Below are positions 16,358 through 24,432 of a stretch of DNA of 64,000 nt, one piece after another. Below the pieces are notes generated by a model. It was given only the letters and a program-made list of their open reading frames with translations, ran no database searches and was not told the DNA's origin. The stretch covers positions 40,882 to 104,881 of the IMG/VR virus record IMGVR_UViG_3300045120_000483; one strand, given 5' to 3'. The translations under genes and the position numbers were made by a program. This DNA comes from a virus. The first letter of the stretch is position 1, and each line of letters begins with the position of its first letter.

Positions 16358-16744
16358 ATGACTACATCAAGATTGGCCAAAAAGGCCGGAATTTCCGTGC
16401 AGAACGGAGAGGTTATCAAGCTGAACGTGATCACCACCGGACGCGATAAAGGGGGTGTTCCCATGCAACTTTCCGAAGTGGCGGGAGAAACGACCACTTG
16501 TTTCTACACCTTCACGCATCTTCCCAAGCCAATGAATAAGCTGGATGCCGCGAAGTACCTTCTGACCCTGCGGGAATATCAGGACCCCGCTACCGTTGCG
16601 TACCTACAGGCTGAAATTGCCAAACGGTCCAAGACGGAAATTACGATAAGAGTGGCGACCGACCCGGATACTACTTCTTCCGGTATTGATGCCATCAAGC
16701 AAGCCGTCAAGCAAGTTGTGAGAGAAGCCGCCCGAAAGGATTAA
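16358..16744 (+). CDS. small phage protein, 128 aa, unknown
   Basis: GGGAG precedes ATG 16358, and the gene is monocistronic between its own promoter and a terminator at 16782. The start (MTTSRLAKKAGISVQNGEV) and a Lys/Arg-rich C-terminal helix suggest a small nucleic-acid or protein-binding factor, but no motif is recognised. Its isolated early-promoter arrangement suggests early expression. Confidence 0.75.
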   Translation: MTTSRLAKKAGISVQNGEVIKLNVITTGRDKGGVPMQLSEVAGETTTCFYTFTHLPKPMNKLDAAKYLLTLREYQDPATVAYLQAEIAKRSKTEITIRVATDPDTTSSGIDAIKQAVKQVVREAARKD

Positions 16745-16781
16745 TCCTTATGGCAAATTTGCCCTTCGGGAGCCAAAATGT

Positions 16782-16804
16782 AAGGGGGTCTAATCGGCCC
16801 CCTT
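16782..16804 (+). terminator. hairpin terminator after the 16358 gene
   Basis: AAGGGGG at 16782-16788 pairs with CCCCCTT at 16798-16804. It lies between convergent genes and may act both ways; the T-run is short. Confidence 0.5.
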
Positions 16805-16816
16805 CATCATTCATTT

Positions 16817-17242
16817 TTACTTCTTTCCGCCAATGTTATATTTCGCTACAAGAGTATATTCCGACTTTTGGCTGTAGGGGAGAACCTTAATTTGATTGAG
16901 GGGAAGCTTATCCTTCACAAGCTCCGGATTGATAATCTTCAAAAGCCCCCAATCCTCCAGAAGAGAAACAACCAGATTGCGGCGTAACCGGTCCTCTTCG
17001 GAAAAATTGGTAGGCTTTCCATCAATACCAAACAATTCCTTAAAGTGCAGAATAGCATACTTCCCCTTCTTATGAAGGATATGACAGGACTGACATAGGG
17101 TCTTACTCTGAGTGGAGGGAATACCTACTCTTGTCAATGTTTCTCTGATTTTGAGAAAGGCGTCTCTTAGTTGGTCTTCAGCGGCGGCGTTTTGTGGTAG
17201 GGAAACCGGTACCCCATATCCCCGAAAAGTATCATTTTCCAT
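16817..17242 (-). CDS. regA: RegA translational repressor, 141 aa
   Basis: RNA-binding repressor that blocks translation of many early mRNAs. The core KIRETLTRVGI, then LCQSCHILHKKGKYAILHFK and LLEDWGLL, follows T4 RegA closely (KVKETLTRMGI, YQSCHILQKKG, HFKE). It has about 20 extra N-terminal residues compared with T4 (141 versus 122 aa). It sits next to gp62, gp44 and gp45, the same order as in T4. Confidence 0.92.
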   Translation of the reverse strand: MENDTFRGYGVPVSLPQNAAAEDQLRDAFLKIRETLTRVGIPSTQSKTLCQSCHILHKKGKYAILHFKELFGIDGKPTNFSEEDRLRRNLVVSLLEDWGLLKIINPELVKDKLPLNQIKVLPYSQKSEYTLVAKYNIGGKK

Positions 17243-17264
17243 GATGTATTTCCTTTTATTGTTT

Positions 17265-17654
17265 TTATCCGCCCAACTCCATTGAGGTCTTGATTTGGGC
17301 CAGATCGTTCTTACTCAGTATATTTAGATACTCTTCGGCCTTCTTTCGGTTGACCTGATAATAAGTCATAAGCATTTCAGCCTGTTCAGTTTTTGGCTTC
17401 TTGGGCCATTTGGGATAGCCCCTCTTCATCCTTCGAATGGAATGCCAAAAGTAATCATATTCTTGCTTACCCGGGAGGGGAGCATAGAGGTTCATTTCAT
17501 TGGCGTAGAAGATAGCATCTAGATGCTGGGATAGCCCCCGTCTAGTCAGGAAGGCCATTTTCTCATAATCGGCGGCGTCCTGAGGGGTTTGAACCAGATG
17601 CTCTTTCTTATCGAAAATGGAGTTCAGGAACCGAAAGGGTTTATCATCTGTCAT
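17265..17654 (-). CDS. 62: clamp-loader small subunit gp62, 129 aa
   Basis: Small subunit of the gp44/62 loader that opens gp45. Visible conserved parts are FLTRRGLSQHLDAIFYANEMN (in part), IRRMKRGYPKWPKK and the C-terminal EYLNILSKNDL. Shorter than T4 gp62 (187 aa), as in many non-enteric T4-like phages. Its start overlaps the end of the 95-aa gene. Confidence 0.85.
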   Translation of the reverse strand: MTDDKPFRFLNSIFDKKEHLVQTPQDAADYEKMAFLTRRGLSQHLDAIFYANEMNLYAPLPGKQEYDYFWHSIRRMKRGYPKWPKKPKTEQAEMLMTYYQVNRKKAEEYLNILSKNDLAQIKTSMELGG

Positions 17655-17938
17655 GAGGGGGGGTGCTTGGTCTGAACTATTGCATCATAGACGGCATCTC
17701 TCATTTCATGAGAAAGTCCGAAATCCCATACTTCTTTAGATACTAGAGCAAATCGGTTTATCTCTAGATAATAAAAATCCCTACCATCCAGAGCATCACT
17801 ACCCGGATTGGTGACATCCAGTTTAGTTACACCTATGATATCTGACCAATTTATAGGTCCGGGCCCTCTTCCAACATAATCGTATGGGGCCCTTACAATA
17901 TATCCCGGTACAAGATATTGTGAAACATGATCTGTCAT
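17651..17938 (-). CDS. protein inserted in the clamp-loader operon, 95 aa
   Basis: A beta-rich acidic protein (RAPYDYVGRGPGPINWSD) between gp62 and gp44. It abuts the 17939 gene and overlaps gp62 by 4 bases. No recognised family; non-membrane. Confidence 0.6.
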   Translation of the reverse strand: MTDHVSQYLVPGYIVRAPYDYVGRGPGPINWSDIIGVTKLDVTNPGSDALDGRDFYYLEINRFALVSKEVWDFGLSHEMRDAVYDAIVQTKHPPS

Positions 17939-18127
17939 TTAACCCTCTTTCACAATCTCTCTCTTTTCAAGATCAACAACATGCCACCAGCGTTCTCTCC
18001 GGGAGAATTTCTTTACTATAATAGGATCAAGCATCGCTTCTTCAAGACTATCATAATCTTGATGGAGGTTATCCCATCCTCCCATACTTGATTCATAGAC
18101 ACCCACAAAAAGCAAATATCTCTTCAT
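17939..18127 (-). CDS. small protein, 62 aa
   Basis: Start at ATG 18127 (MKRYLLFVGVYESSMGGWD) with GGAGG upstream inside the end of gp44. It resembles short phage proteins carrying an F-V-G-V-Y-E strand followed by an acidic helix. The WWHVVDLEKREIV tail may be a beta strand. Function unknown. Confidence 0.65.
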   Translation of the reverse strand: MKRYLLFVGVYESSMGGWDNLHQDYDSLEEAMLDPIIVKKFSRRERWWHVVDLEKREIVKEG

Positions 18128-18129
18128 TT

Positions 18130-19065
18130 CTACCTCCATGAGGATTGTATCATTATTTCGACTAGACAAGATGCAAGATTGATCTCTTGATCGACCACAA
18201 AAACCGCCATGTGTTGGTATTTAGCCAGAATTGTCACAAGCTCTGCCACAAAAGACGGGGCGAAATGCTCCGCAGCCGTATCATAGAACTCCCGAAAGAT
18301 TGTTTGAGCATCATTCTGAACATTCTCTCCGACCCATTTCCGGACATTAGTGAAATCCTTATCCTTGAGGAAAGGAATAAGGGCGGTAATACTAGCTCCC
18401 TTCAGATTATTCAGAATGCCGCTGTCAATAGTCCCCGACATAGAATACTTCTGAAGTTCATTCAGGATACGTCGAAAATCAGGAAAGTGTTTATTGATAA
18501 CCCCAATTACCGCTTCCTTTTGGAAGGGAATATTCTCCAGAGTAAGGATTTCACAAACCCGCTTGAAAAAACGGGCGGCGATCTTTGGGCGATCCACTTT
18601 ACGATTGGTAAACTCAACGACAGAACATCGACTCTGAAGGGGAAGAATGATCTTGTTCTGAAAATTAGCTGTTAGGATGAAACCACAATTCTTGGCATAC
18701 CGCTCCATGAAGTTTCGAAGAGCACCTTGAGCCACATACGTAATGGAATCGGCCTCATCCAAGATGACGTATTTTCGTTTTCCTTTAAAAGAAACAGAAG
18801 AGGCAAACTGAGTGATTTGATTTCGGATGGTGTCAATATTGCCATCCAGACCACACGGCACAAAGATGTAATCACAATCCAGTTCCTCCAGAAGGGCTCT
18901 GGCGACTGTGGTCTTCCCCAATCCCGGAGGCCCCACTAAAAGCAGATTGGGGATATTTCCCTGAACAACCATCTGCTTGAAAATCTGGGTAAGGTCTACC
19001 GGTAGAATACACTCTTCAATTGTATGTGGTCTGTATTTTTCCGGCCAGACGAACTGTTCTCTCAT
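18130..19065 (-). CDS. 44: clamp-loader ATPase gp44, 311 aa
   Basis: AAA+ ATPase that with gp62 loads the clamp at primer-template junctions. Walker A is LVGPPGLGKTTVA (about residues 42-54), Walker B is VILDEADSIT (about 100-109), and the SRC arginine-finger region reads LPLQSRCSVVEF. Length matches T4 gp44 (319 aa). Operon with gp45 upstream and gp62, RegA downstream. Confidence 0.95.
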   Translation of the reverse strand: MREQFVWPEKYRPHTIEECILPVDLTQIFKQMVVQGNIPNLLLVGPPGLGKTTVARALLEELDCDYIFVPCGLDGNIDTIRNQITQFASSVSFKGKRKYVILDEADSITYVAQGALRNFMERYAKNCGFILTANFQNKIILPLQSRCSVVEFTNRKVDRPKIAARFFKRVCEILTLENIPFQKEAVIGVINKHFPDFRRILNELQKYSMSGTIDSGILNNLKGASITALIPFLKDKDFTNVRKWVGENVQNDAQTIFREFYDTAAEHFAPSFVAELVTILAKYQHMAVFVVDQEINLASCLVEIMIQSSWR

Positions 19066-19071
19066 AATCTA

Positions 19072-19257
19072 TCACTTTCCTATATCACCAACTTCTAGAT
19101 ATACTCCCGAAGCCTTAACATCAATCGGAAGAATAAAATCTACATGAGGACTAATACCAAAATCAGATACTATATTAGCACAAGGCCCGACCACCCTAAC
19201 ATCAATAATTTGTAGGCTGTGTTTATCGATTGTCAAACTCAAATACTGTTTACTCAT
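19072..19257 (-). CDS. small protein starting MSKQYL, 61 aa
   Basis: Start at ATG 19257 directly after the TGA of the similar gene upstream. Both products begin MSKQYL followed by a threonine-isoleucine beta strand, so the two look like a tandem duplication between clamp and clamp loader. The protein is beta-rich (VDFILPIDVKASGVYLEVGD). Function unknown. Confidence 0.55.
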   Translation of the reverse strand: MSKQYLSLTIDKHSLQIIDVRVVGPCANIVSDFGISPHVDFILPIDVKASGVYLEVGDIGK

Positions 19258-19259
19258 TA

Positions 19260-19445
19260 TCAATCTCCAAGGGTAACAATTCCATTTACCAATTCAACAG
19301 ATTTCAAAATCTTTAAATTTGACGAATATCCCATATTTGGATGGGTATTGGAAACAGGTAAATCAGATAGAAGACGAACAGACGAAAAACCACCACAAGT
19401 ATTACTAATCCTAGGAATCGTAAATTCCAAATATTGTTTACTCAT
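19260..19445 (-). CDS. small protein starting MSKQYL, 61 aa
   Basis: ATG 19445 lies inside the last codons of the clamp gene, so it is translationally coupled. It shares MSKQYLxxTI with the next gene, then diverges. No known motif. Confidence 0.55.
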   Translation of the reverse strand: MSKQYLEFTIPRISNTCGGFSSVRLLSDLPVSNTHPNMGYSSNLKILKSVELVNGIVTLGD

Positions 19446-20124
19446 AGACGCTAGTATCCTCCGTCGCAATGAAATACTTCACATCCTGGGTAGTGAAGAC
19501 CCCAATTCCGACATCCACCCCCTTGATCGGGCCGTAGGTGATATCAATCTGATACTCCCCGGGAATGAGCTTCAGAAACTTATCGGCATTAATAAAGACA
19601 TTAAATTCCTTCTCAGAGGTTCCAACCTGACAAGTATAAGAGTCCCCCGTAGGATTTTCCGGATTGATACCCTCCACATTAACCTTCCCGTCATTAGCTC
19701 TGAGGGAGATTGTTGGAACTTTTAGAAAATTGGCCGCCTTGTTTAAGGCCGTGAAATCCTTTTCAAACAGCTTGAAAGAAGTAATAACCGGGGGTAGCGT
19801 TAGAGTATTTTCCGGATAGGCCGTCACTGCTTCCATATCGGCATAGACAAAGTTCAGCTTACGGGTTTCTTCATAGATCGTCAACATTGTATCAAAGAAC
19901 TCTACCCGGGGGTTCTTAAACAATGATAGCGCCCCCAATAGCCGGGAAAGCTCCCCCACCGCAAATTCCTGCGGAATGGTTTCTACAATAGAGGCTTCCG
20001 CAATAATATCCTGATGATCGGTTATAGTCTTCAGAAGGTTACCCGGCTTAAAGTGTAGAGACGGGTTGATTGCGGAGAAATTCGAAATGATATCCTTGGT
20101 TCTAGAAGAAAATTCAAATGTCAT
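19438..20124 (-). CDS. 45: DNA polymerase sliding clamp gp45, 228 aa
   Basis: Trimeric processivity clamp, also needed for gp55/gp33-dependent late transcription. It is exactly as long as T4 gp45 (228 aa) and has the typical pattern of hydrophobic strands (MTFEFSSRTKDIISNFSAIN at the start, SITYGPIKGV-like strands later). Position upstream of gp44/gp62/RegA confirms it. Confidence 0.92.
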   Translation of the reverse strand: MTFEFSSRTKDIISNFSAINPSLHFKPGNLLKTITDHQDIIAEASIVETIPQEFAVGELSRLLGALSLFKNPRVEFFDTMLTIYEETRKLNFVYADMEAVTAYPENTLTLPPVITSFKLFEKDFTALNKAANFLKVPTISLRANDGKVNVEGINPENPTGDSYTCQVGTSEKEFNVFINADKFLKLIPGEYQIDITYGPIKGVDVGIGVFTTQDVKYFIATEDTSVYE

Positions 20125-20126
20125 AA

Positions 20127-20510
20127 TTATGTCCTCACATGTTCAATGGCTTTATCAATCGGTTGAGTTCGCCAATCCGGCCACTCCCGATTTTCATTCT
20201 TGGTCTGTTTGTATTGTAGCTTTGCTACAATCTCTTCCGGAGAATGTCCGCTTCTCCAGGCAGCATCACAAGCCAGGATGATGACATCAATCCATTCTTC
20301 CAGGTCTTGGCCGTTGACATCCTCAATCTCTTTCAATTCTTTTCGGATATGATCAAGAATTCCCTTGGTTCTATCTCCGGGTCCAAAGGTCTTCTCCGAA
20401 TGAGCTTTCTGACGGTAAAGATGGGCAACCAAATCAAAAACTGGCCTCACAGGATTAAATCCCCCACAATAATAAGTATCTAATACATCAGGGCTTATAG
20501 CAAACGACAT
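20127..20510 (-). CDS. dATP/dGTP pyrophosphohydrolase-like (DUF550, MazG-related), 127 aa
   Basis: Contains HSEKTFGPGDRTKGILDHIR followed by KELKEIE and EEWIDVIILACDAAWRSG, the signature I recall for the DUF550 dATP/dGTP diphosphohydrolase domain of the all-alpha NTP-PPase superfamily. The Glu/Asp residues of KELKEIE and WIDVIILACD would bind magnesium. MazZ, a relative, removes dATP in Z-genome phages, but no PurZ or DatZ is in the window. Start at ATG 20510 with AAAGG upstream. It may shape dNTP pools beside the clamp operon. Confidence 0.8.
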   Translation of the reverse strand: MSFAISPDVLDTYYCGGFNPVRPVFDLVAHLYRQKAHSEKTFGPGDRTKGILDHIRKELKEIEDVNGQDLEEWIDVIILACDAAWRSGHSPEEIVAKLQYKQTKNENREWPDWRTQPIDKAIEHVRT

Positions 20511-20530
20511 AATCAAACCTTTCTTTTCCT

Positions 20531-20746
20531 CTAATACGTATAATTGTTAAATCTCTCAAAGAACGGATCATTCTTTCCTTGAATAGAGACTTCCATTAAG
20601 ACAGTATAATCCTCTCCAAATAGAGTAAAACTCAATTGAGGTTGGCATAATTCATGACAAACCCCTCTCCTAAAGTCCTTAATATCTTCAGGATTTGCAT
20701 CTTTCAATATCTCTTTAAAATGGTCTATCGTTTCAATTTTTGTCAT
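20531..20746 (-). CDS. small acidic protein, 71 aa
   Basis: ATGA overlap with the end of the glycosyltransferase-like gene. A helix-rich acidic N-terminus (DHFKEILKDANPEDIKDFRR) is followed by a beta segment (SFTLFGEDYTVLMEVSI). Function unknown. Confidence 0.6.
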   Translation of the reverse strand: MTKIETIDHFKEILKDANPEDIKDFRRGVCHELCQPQLSFTLFGEDYTVLMEVSIQGKNDPFFERFNNYTY

Positions 20747-21606
20747 TTTTTACTCTTGTTCACTTCTTCGGGATCAGCAGTGGGATTCGCTCCCGCCGCC
20801 GCTAGATCAGCCAAAGACCCACTGAAAATATAGGTCCCGGTGTGTTGAAGCTTCATCCAGGGACAAAGCCATGTCTTCAATCCAATTTCATGGGCTTTCT
20901 GAGAAAACCAATAATCTTCACTCAGATAACGTTCCGTAGCAGGATCAACTTCCGCCTGAAAATACTGCATAATATAACGGGAACCATCGAAAGCCGCCGT
21001 CCGAATATGATCGGGCCGATATTTGTACCGTTCAAAATAAGCATCATGAAACTTATCCATGGTACGGCGGGGCACCATCATAAATCCCGTACCAATCTCC
21101 CGAACCTCCGCAGGCTCATTAATATTGATCGTCTGTTGTCCCGCCGCTGGATTGAATACAAAGTCTCCCACATACTTCTCTAGGTCATTGGGAGTACCTT
21201 TGGGAGGTTCCGCCAACCCCTTATTGACCGCTTGGACGACCTTCTCCCAGGCAATACATTTTTTGGGATAGGCCGCTCCAATAATATCGTAGTTGGGATT
21301 ACGATCAGTCAGGACCATCAAGGCCAAAATATCTCTGGGATTGAAGGTAATGTCCGCATCAATCCACATCAGATGTGTGGCGTCTGACCTCATAAACTCA
21401 TCGGCAATATAATTGCGGGCCCGGGTGATCAACGATTCATTGAACAAAAAATACAATGAAAGGGGGATGCTATATGCCGTACAAATCGCTGTTAGGTCAG
21501 CGGTTGACTTAGTAAATGTCCCGGTACACATACCCCCGAACATCGGGGTTCCAACAAATAACTTGAATTTCTTCAGTTCATCTGCATCAATCTGAATTTG
21601 CGCCAT
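20743..21606 (-). CDS. GT-A type glycosyltransferase-like protein, 287 aa
   Basis: LMWIDADITFNPRDI (about residues 79-93) has the D-x-D metal and sugar-nucleotide motif of GT-A fold glycosyltransferases. An upstream NARNYIADEF-like helix and a downstream GTGFMMVPRR and SEDYWFSQKA (acidic catalytic region) fit the same family. Phage enzymes of this type modify DNA, virion proteins or host surface glycans; the substrate is unknown. It has its own promoter at 21627-21655. Confidence 0.75.
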   Translation of the reverse strand: MAQIQIDADELKKFKLFVGTPMFGGMCTGTFTKSTADLTAICTAYSIPLSLYFLFNESLITRARNYIADEFMRSDATHLMWIDADITFNPRDILALMVLTDRNPNYDIIGAAYPKKCIAWEKVVQAVNKGLAEPPKGTPNDLEKYVGDFVFNPAAGQQTININEPAEVREIGTGFMMVPRRTMDKFHDAYFERYKYRPDHIRTAAFDGSRYIMQYFQAEVDPATERYLSEDYWFSQKAHEIGLKTWLCPWMKLQHTGTYIFSGSLADLAAAGANPTADPEEVNKSKK

Positions 21607-21626
21607 TTGTCTCCATTAAAAGGTAA

Positions 21627-21655
21627 AGAATATCAGAATTAGTTCTTATTGTCAA
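21627..21655 (-). promoter_or_regulatory. sigma70-like promoter for the glycosyltransferase gene
   Basis: Minus strand: TTGACA (complement of 21650-21655), 17 bp, TATTCT (complement of 21627-21632). Confidence 0.7.
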
Positions 21656-21959
21656 GCTCAATTTGTTGTTTTTCGTTAATTTCTTTTTTGTAAAGATAGA
21701 GCAGAAGAAGACCATAATGGAGAACCTTCATGATGTCCCCATACTCTTCGCCCTTTTTCTGCTTCCACCGGGAAGCATATTTCAACATGTTTCCAATTGT
21801 GAAACCTTCCCCATGGCCGGTAGCAAAAATCAGGTCAAGAGTCTGAATATTGTCCTTTCCAACATAATGCTTGCCATAGGTTCCGGCAATGTAATTATGT
21901 AATTCCTTGATGAGGTTTGGCTCATCGTACTTGGCAGGAAAATCCTTGAATTCTGTCAT
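21639..21959 (-). CDS. DUF3310-type phage protein, 106 aa
   Basis: Start at ATG 21959, just after the TAA of the upstream gene. The core YGKHYVGKDNIQTLDLIFAT then GEGFTIGNMLKYASRW and DIMKVLHYGLLLL is the pattern of the phage DUF3310 family (sometimes annotated nucleotide kinase; function unproven). The family is common near phage nucleotide-metabolism genes, as here. Confidence 0.8.
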   Translation of the reverse strand: MTEFKDFPAKYDEPNLIKELHNYIAGTYGKHYVGKDNIQTLDLIFATGHGEGFTIGNMLKYASRWKQKKGEEYGDIMKVLHYGLLLLYLYKKEINEKQQIELDNKN

Positions 21960-21960
21960 T

Positions 21961-22302
21961 TTATCCACCCGCTCCATTGTTGTCGCCATAAGTAATAACC
22001 ACCGGGACTTCTTGTCCAAAAGGTCCGGGATTAGTAATGGTAATGCTAGTAATCCGATTATTCAGAAGTCCAATATAATCGGCCTTATTGGGCTCACAGG
22101 GACACCCAATCTTATCTTCCATTTCCTTGATCTCTTTCAGAAGATCACGATACTCCTTCAACTGTTCCAGGGTCCATTTAGGATGAGGGCCGGGTGTAAC
22201 TGGTTGGGGAATAGTGGGATAAACCGTTGGGTCTACATAAAAGGGGGGATTATGACGGAACGCCCAATCTCCCATACTACAATATGCACAAATAATTTTC
22301 AC
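21961..22302 (-). CDS. Pro-rich protein with coiled segment, 113 aa
   Basis: Overlaps the SLOG gene by 4 bases (ATGA) and abuts the DUF3310 gene. Cysteines at C-x-x-C near the N-terminus (ICAYC) and GCPCEP mid-way could bind zinc; between them lie Pro-rich and charged helical stretches (EYRDLLKEIKEMEDKI). Function unknown. Confidence 0.6.
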   Translation of the reverse strand: MKIICAYCSMGDWAFRHNPPFYVDPTVYPTIPQPVTPGPHPKWTLEQLKEYRDLLKEIKEMEDKIGCPCEPNKADYIGLLNNRITSITITNPGPFGQEVPVVITYGDNNGAGG

Positions 22303-22841
22303 TCCCTATATAAATCAGTTATAGCTTGAATTGCCTCTGGGGATAAATTCTTGGGACGACTGCCAATTCCGGTGTACTTCCCCTGAGGCCTTGTTGGTTT
22401 ATTTATCTCCCAAATCAGCCGATTCTTATCCAAATGAGAAAATTTCTTCCAAACCGTATCGAAGACGTATATTTCGGGCACAGATAGCTGTATAGCCATT
22501 ACAACGGCCCAGGCCGTGCCTCCCTTGGGTCTCCCCTTCTCATCCAACTCAGTGGCGGCATAAACCCGTTCTGTGTCATAGACCTGATAATAATTCCGAC
22601 GAAGTAGGTTATTCACATCAGAGGTCTTGGTCGGAAACGTTCGCTGTAGGAGCTTATTAGCATCCTGAAGGTAGGTATCTGCCACCAACAGGTTTCGAAT
22701 GCTGAGAGGAAAACGATTTTCTATACCTTCATGATGTCCTTCAAAGGAAAAATGAACAACCTTATGACCGGCAGCTTTAGCTAGTTTTCCAAAAAGCTGA
22801 TCGGCCCCCGGGGCTCCTCCTGAAAATAGAATATCAGTCAT
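22299..22841 (-). CDS. SLOG-superfamily nucleotide-binding protein, 180 aa
   Basis: ILFSGGAPGADQLFGKLA at the N-terminus is the glycine-rich GGAxGAD loop of SLOG domains (DprA/LOG-like Rossmann fold), and YTGIGSRPKNLS near the C-terminus is a second SLOG element. SLOG proteins bind nucleotide-derived ligands; Thoeris ThsA uses one to sense a cyclic ADP-ribose. Here it lies in an early metabolic operon with no effector domain, so sensor, sponge or nucleoside-processing roles are all possible. The start could be ATG 22850. Confidence 0.75.
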   Translation of the reverse strand: MTDILFSGGAPGADQLFGKLAKAAGHKVVHFSFEGHHEGIENRFPLSIRNLLVADTYLQDANKLLQRTFPTKTSDVNNLLRRNYYQVYDTERVYAATELDEKGRPKGGTAWAVVMAIQLSVPEIYVFDTVWKKFSHLDKNRLIWEINKPTRPQGKYTGIGSRPKNLSPEAIQAITDLYRE

Positions 22842-22953
22842 CCCAATCATCCTTTTTCCTAAAAACATTCATAATAATAGCCCCCGTAGCTACCAAAATT
22901 GGAAACACCACAAAAATCACCAATATTAGTGCCCCTAAATTAAGCCAGCCCAT
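22834..22953 (-). CDS. single-span membrane peptide, 39 aa
   Basis: ATG 22953 (MGWLNLGALILVIFVVFPIL) has an excellent GGAGAGG ribosome site. One membrane helix is followed by a charged tail (NVFRKKDDWDD). Its stop overlaps the start of the SLOG gene by 8 bases, so the two are coupled and may work together. It is too short for routine gene callers. Confidence 0.6.
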   Translation of the reverse strand: MGWLNLGALILVIFVVFPILVATGAIIMNVFRKKDDWDD

Positions 22954-22965
22954 AATAATCCTCTC

Positions 22966-23373
22966 CTACTGAATAAGATGGGAACCCGAAGACGTGGGTT
23001 CCGGGAGCCTTTCTTCCTCTTCGGGTTTGAAAGGAATTGAAAGATCAAACCCCCCAATAATCTGCTTATCCGCCGCCTGAACAGTCACCATGTTACTCAC
23101 ATTATGAAACAACTTACCATGCAACTGAAGAAAATGAAACGCAATGGCTGGTTTGGCAAACACAGAGCCAAAATCCAGGGGAATGATAATGGCCCTGGGA
23201 GGTTCCTGACTAACAAACAGAACAACCTCTACAATCCAAAACGATACCTTCTTCTCTTCGTCTATAAGTTCCGAAATGTTGTAAACGGCGGACTCATAGA
23301 GAAGCAAATGAAAATTGGGAAGAACAATTTCATTCTTCGGAAGATCATCAATAAGGGGGCTGTGCCATGTCAT
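22966..23373 (-). CDS. protein of unknown function, 135 aa
   Basis: Starts inside the end of the upstream 186-aa gene (MTWHSPLIDDLPKNEIVLPN). Beta-rich with a central hydrophobic strand pair (VSFWIVEVVLFVSQ) and a Pro/Glu-rich C-terminus. I do not recognise it; non-membrane by composition. Confidence 0.6.
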   Translation of the reverse strand: MTWHSPLIDDLPKNEIVLPNFHLLLYESAVYNISELIDEEKKVSFWIVEVVLFVSQEPPRAIIIPLDFGSVFAKPAIAFHFLQLHGKLFHNVSNMVTVQAADKQIIGGFDLSIPFKPEEEERLPEPTSSGSHLIQ

Positions 23374-23908
23374 ATTTTGCTAACACAAGCTCCTTGGAGA
23401 AATAATCAAAGTTAAAGGGGTAAAAACTCTCTCCCCCTTTCAGTCTAGAGTTTTGTTGGGGCTTTATTCGTCTATCAGAAATCACCTTCTCAGCTTCCTT
23501 CCGAAAAACATTAAGATCAAGCAAATGCCATAAAACTAGATGGCCCCCCGCCGCCTTATCTCTCCAATAATACAAAAACTGATCACCATTTCCCTCCATT
23601 ATTTTAGCATACTCCGTAACAATATAAGCATTGGGATAACCCAATCGAATGGTAAATTGACCCAGATAATTCCGATAGGCTTCTTTATAATCCCTACCCC
23701 GGGATGCAATGTTGATTATACATGAAAGATTATCAGCTTCTACGACCCAATCAGTAGCCAATTTCCGGTCTTCATGGCTAGAAGCTTCTCTAATCAACCG
23801 CCCCGGATTTAGCTCCTGTAAAAGTTTTCTAACCCGTAACTTGTAATCTTTTTCAAATGCTTGACGCTGAGTAAACGTATCTTTTTCATAAAGTTTTGTT
23901 GTTATCAT
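23348..23908 (-). CDS. protein of unknown function, 186 aa
   Basis: Mixed alpha/beta protein with DWVVEADNLSCIINIASRGR and DKAAGGHLVLWHLLDLNVFR. The spaced acidic and basic residues recall restriction-type PD-(D/E)xK folds, but no clear D..ExK triad is seen, so this is not claimed. ATGA overlap with the peptide deformylase gene. Confidence 0.6.
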   Translation of the reverse strand: MITTKLYEKDTFTQRQAFEKDYKLRVRKLLQELNPGRLIREASSHEDRKLATDWVVEADNLSCIINIASRGRDYKEAYRNYLGQFTIRLGYPNAYIVTEYAKIMEGNGDQFLYYWRDKAAGGHLVLWHLLDLNVFRKEAEKVISDRRIKPQQNSRLKGGESFYPFNFDYFSKELVLAKYDMAQPPY

Positions 23909-24432
23909 TTGGCGTATTTCATCATCCCTCTGTTGGAGTAATCATACTTACGCTTCTTCGCATCTTTGATAGAGCGGCTAAGTCTCAGCTTAGTAATACC
24001 TTCAAAAAACATCTTACCATCCAAATGACAAAGCTCATGTTGAGCAACCCGGGCGGACATACCCGTTAAGGTCCGGGAAAATGTCTCTCCATTTGGTCCC
24101 TGGAATCGAATACGAACTGAGGTTGAGCGGGGGACCTTGATAATCAGTCCCGGAAAGGATAAACACCCTTCCTCCAGGTTGTCTTTTTCTGGAGCAAAAT
24201 AAACAATCCGGGGGTTGAAGAAAACAAAGTCTTCCTGCGGACCTATCATCGCAAAGCAACGATAGGGAAGACCACACTGATTGGCGGCCAGACCATACCC
24301 ATTTCGGGAGTACATCGTCGCTACTAGATTAGTAGCTAATTCGGCTGGATCAATCGGGGGTTCATTAAAATCAAAATCCGGAACGGGCGTCGTCAGGAAC
24401 TCATCGTTATTCAGAGGGATGTCATATATCAC
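23905..24432 (-). CDS. def: peptide deformylase, 175 aa
   Basis: Removes the N-formyl group from nascent proteins. All three metal-site motifs are intact: GYGLAANQ (residues 45-52), EGCLS (88-92) and QHELCH (131-136). Length is that of bacterial enzymes rather than the shortened cyanophage forms. Together with the initiator-like tRNA and the release-factor-like gene it points to phage control of translation. Overlaps genes on both sides by 4 bases. Confidence 0.93.
   Translation of the reverse strand: MIYDIPLNNDEFLTTPVPDFDFNEPPIDPAELATNLVATMYSRNGYGLAANQCGLPYRCFAMIGPQEDFVFFNPRIVYFAPEKDNLEEGCLSFPGLIIKVPRSTSVRIRFQGPNGETFSRTLTGMSARVAQHELCHLDGKMFFEGITKLRLSRSIKDAKKRKYDYSNRGMMKYAK

Noticed and set aside
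20127-20510. 2-aminoadenine (Z) genome
   Set aside because: Only the DUF550 protein is present; no PurZ, DatZ or DpoZ-type polymerase in the window.
23348-23908. Restriction-type nuclease call
   Set aside because: Acidic and basic residues are suggestive but no clear D..ExK core is seen.
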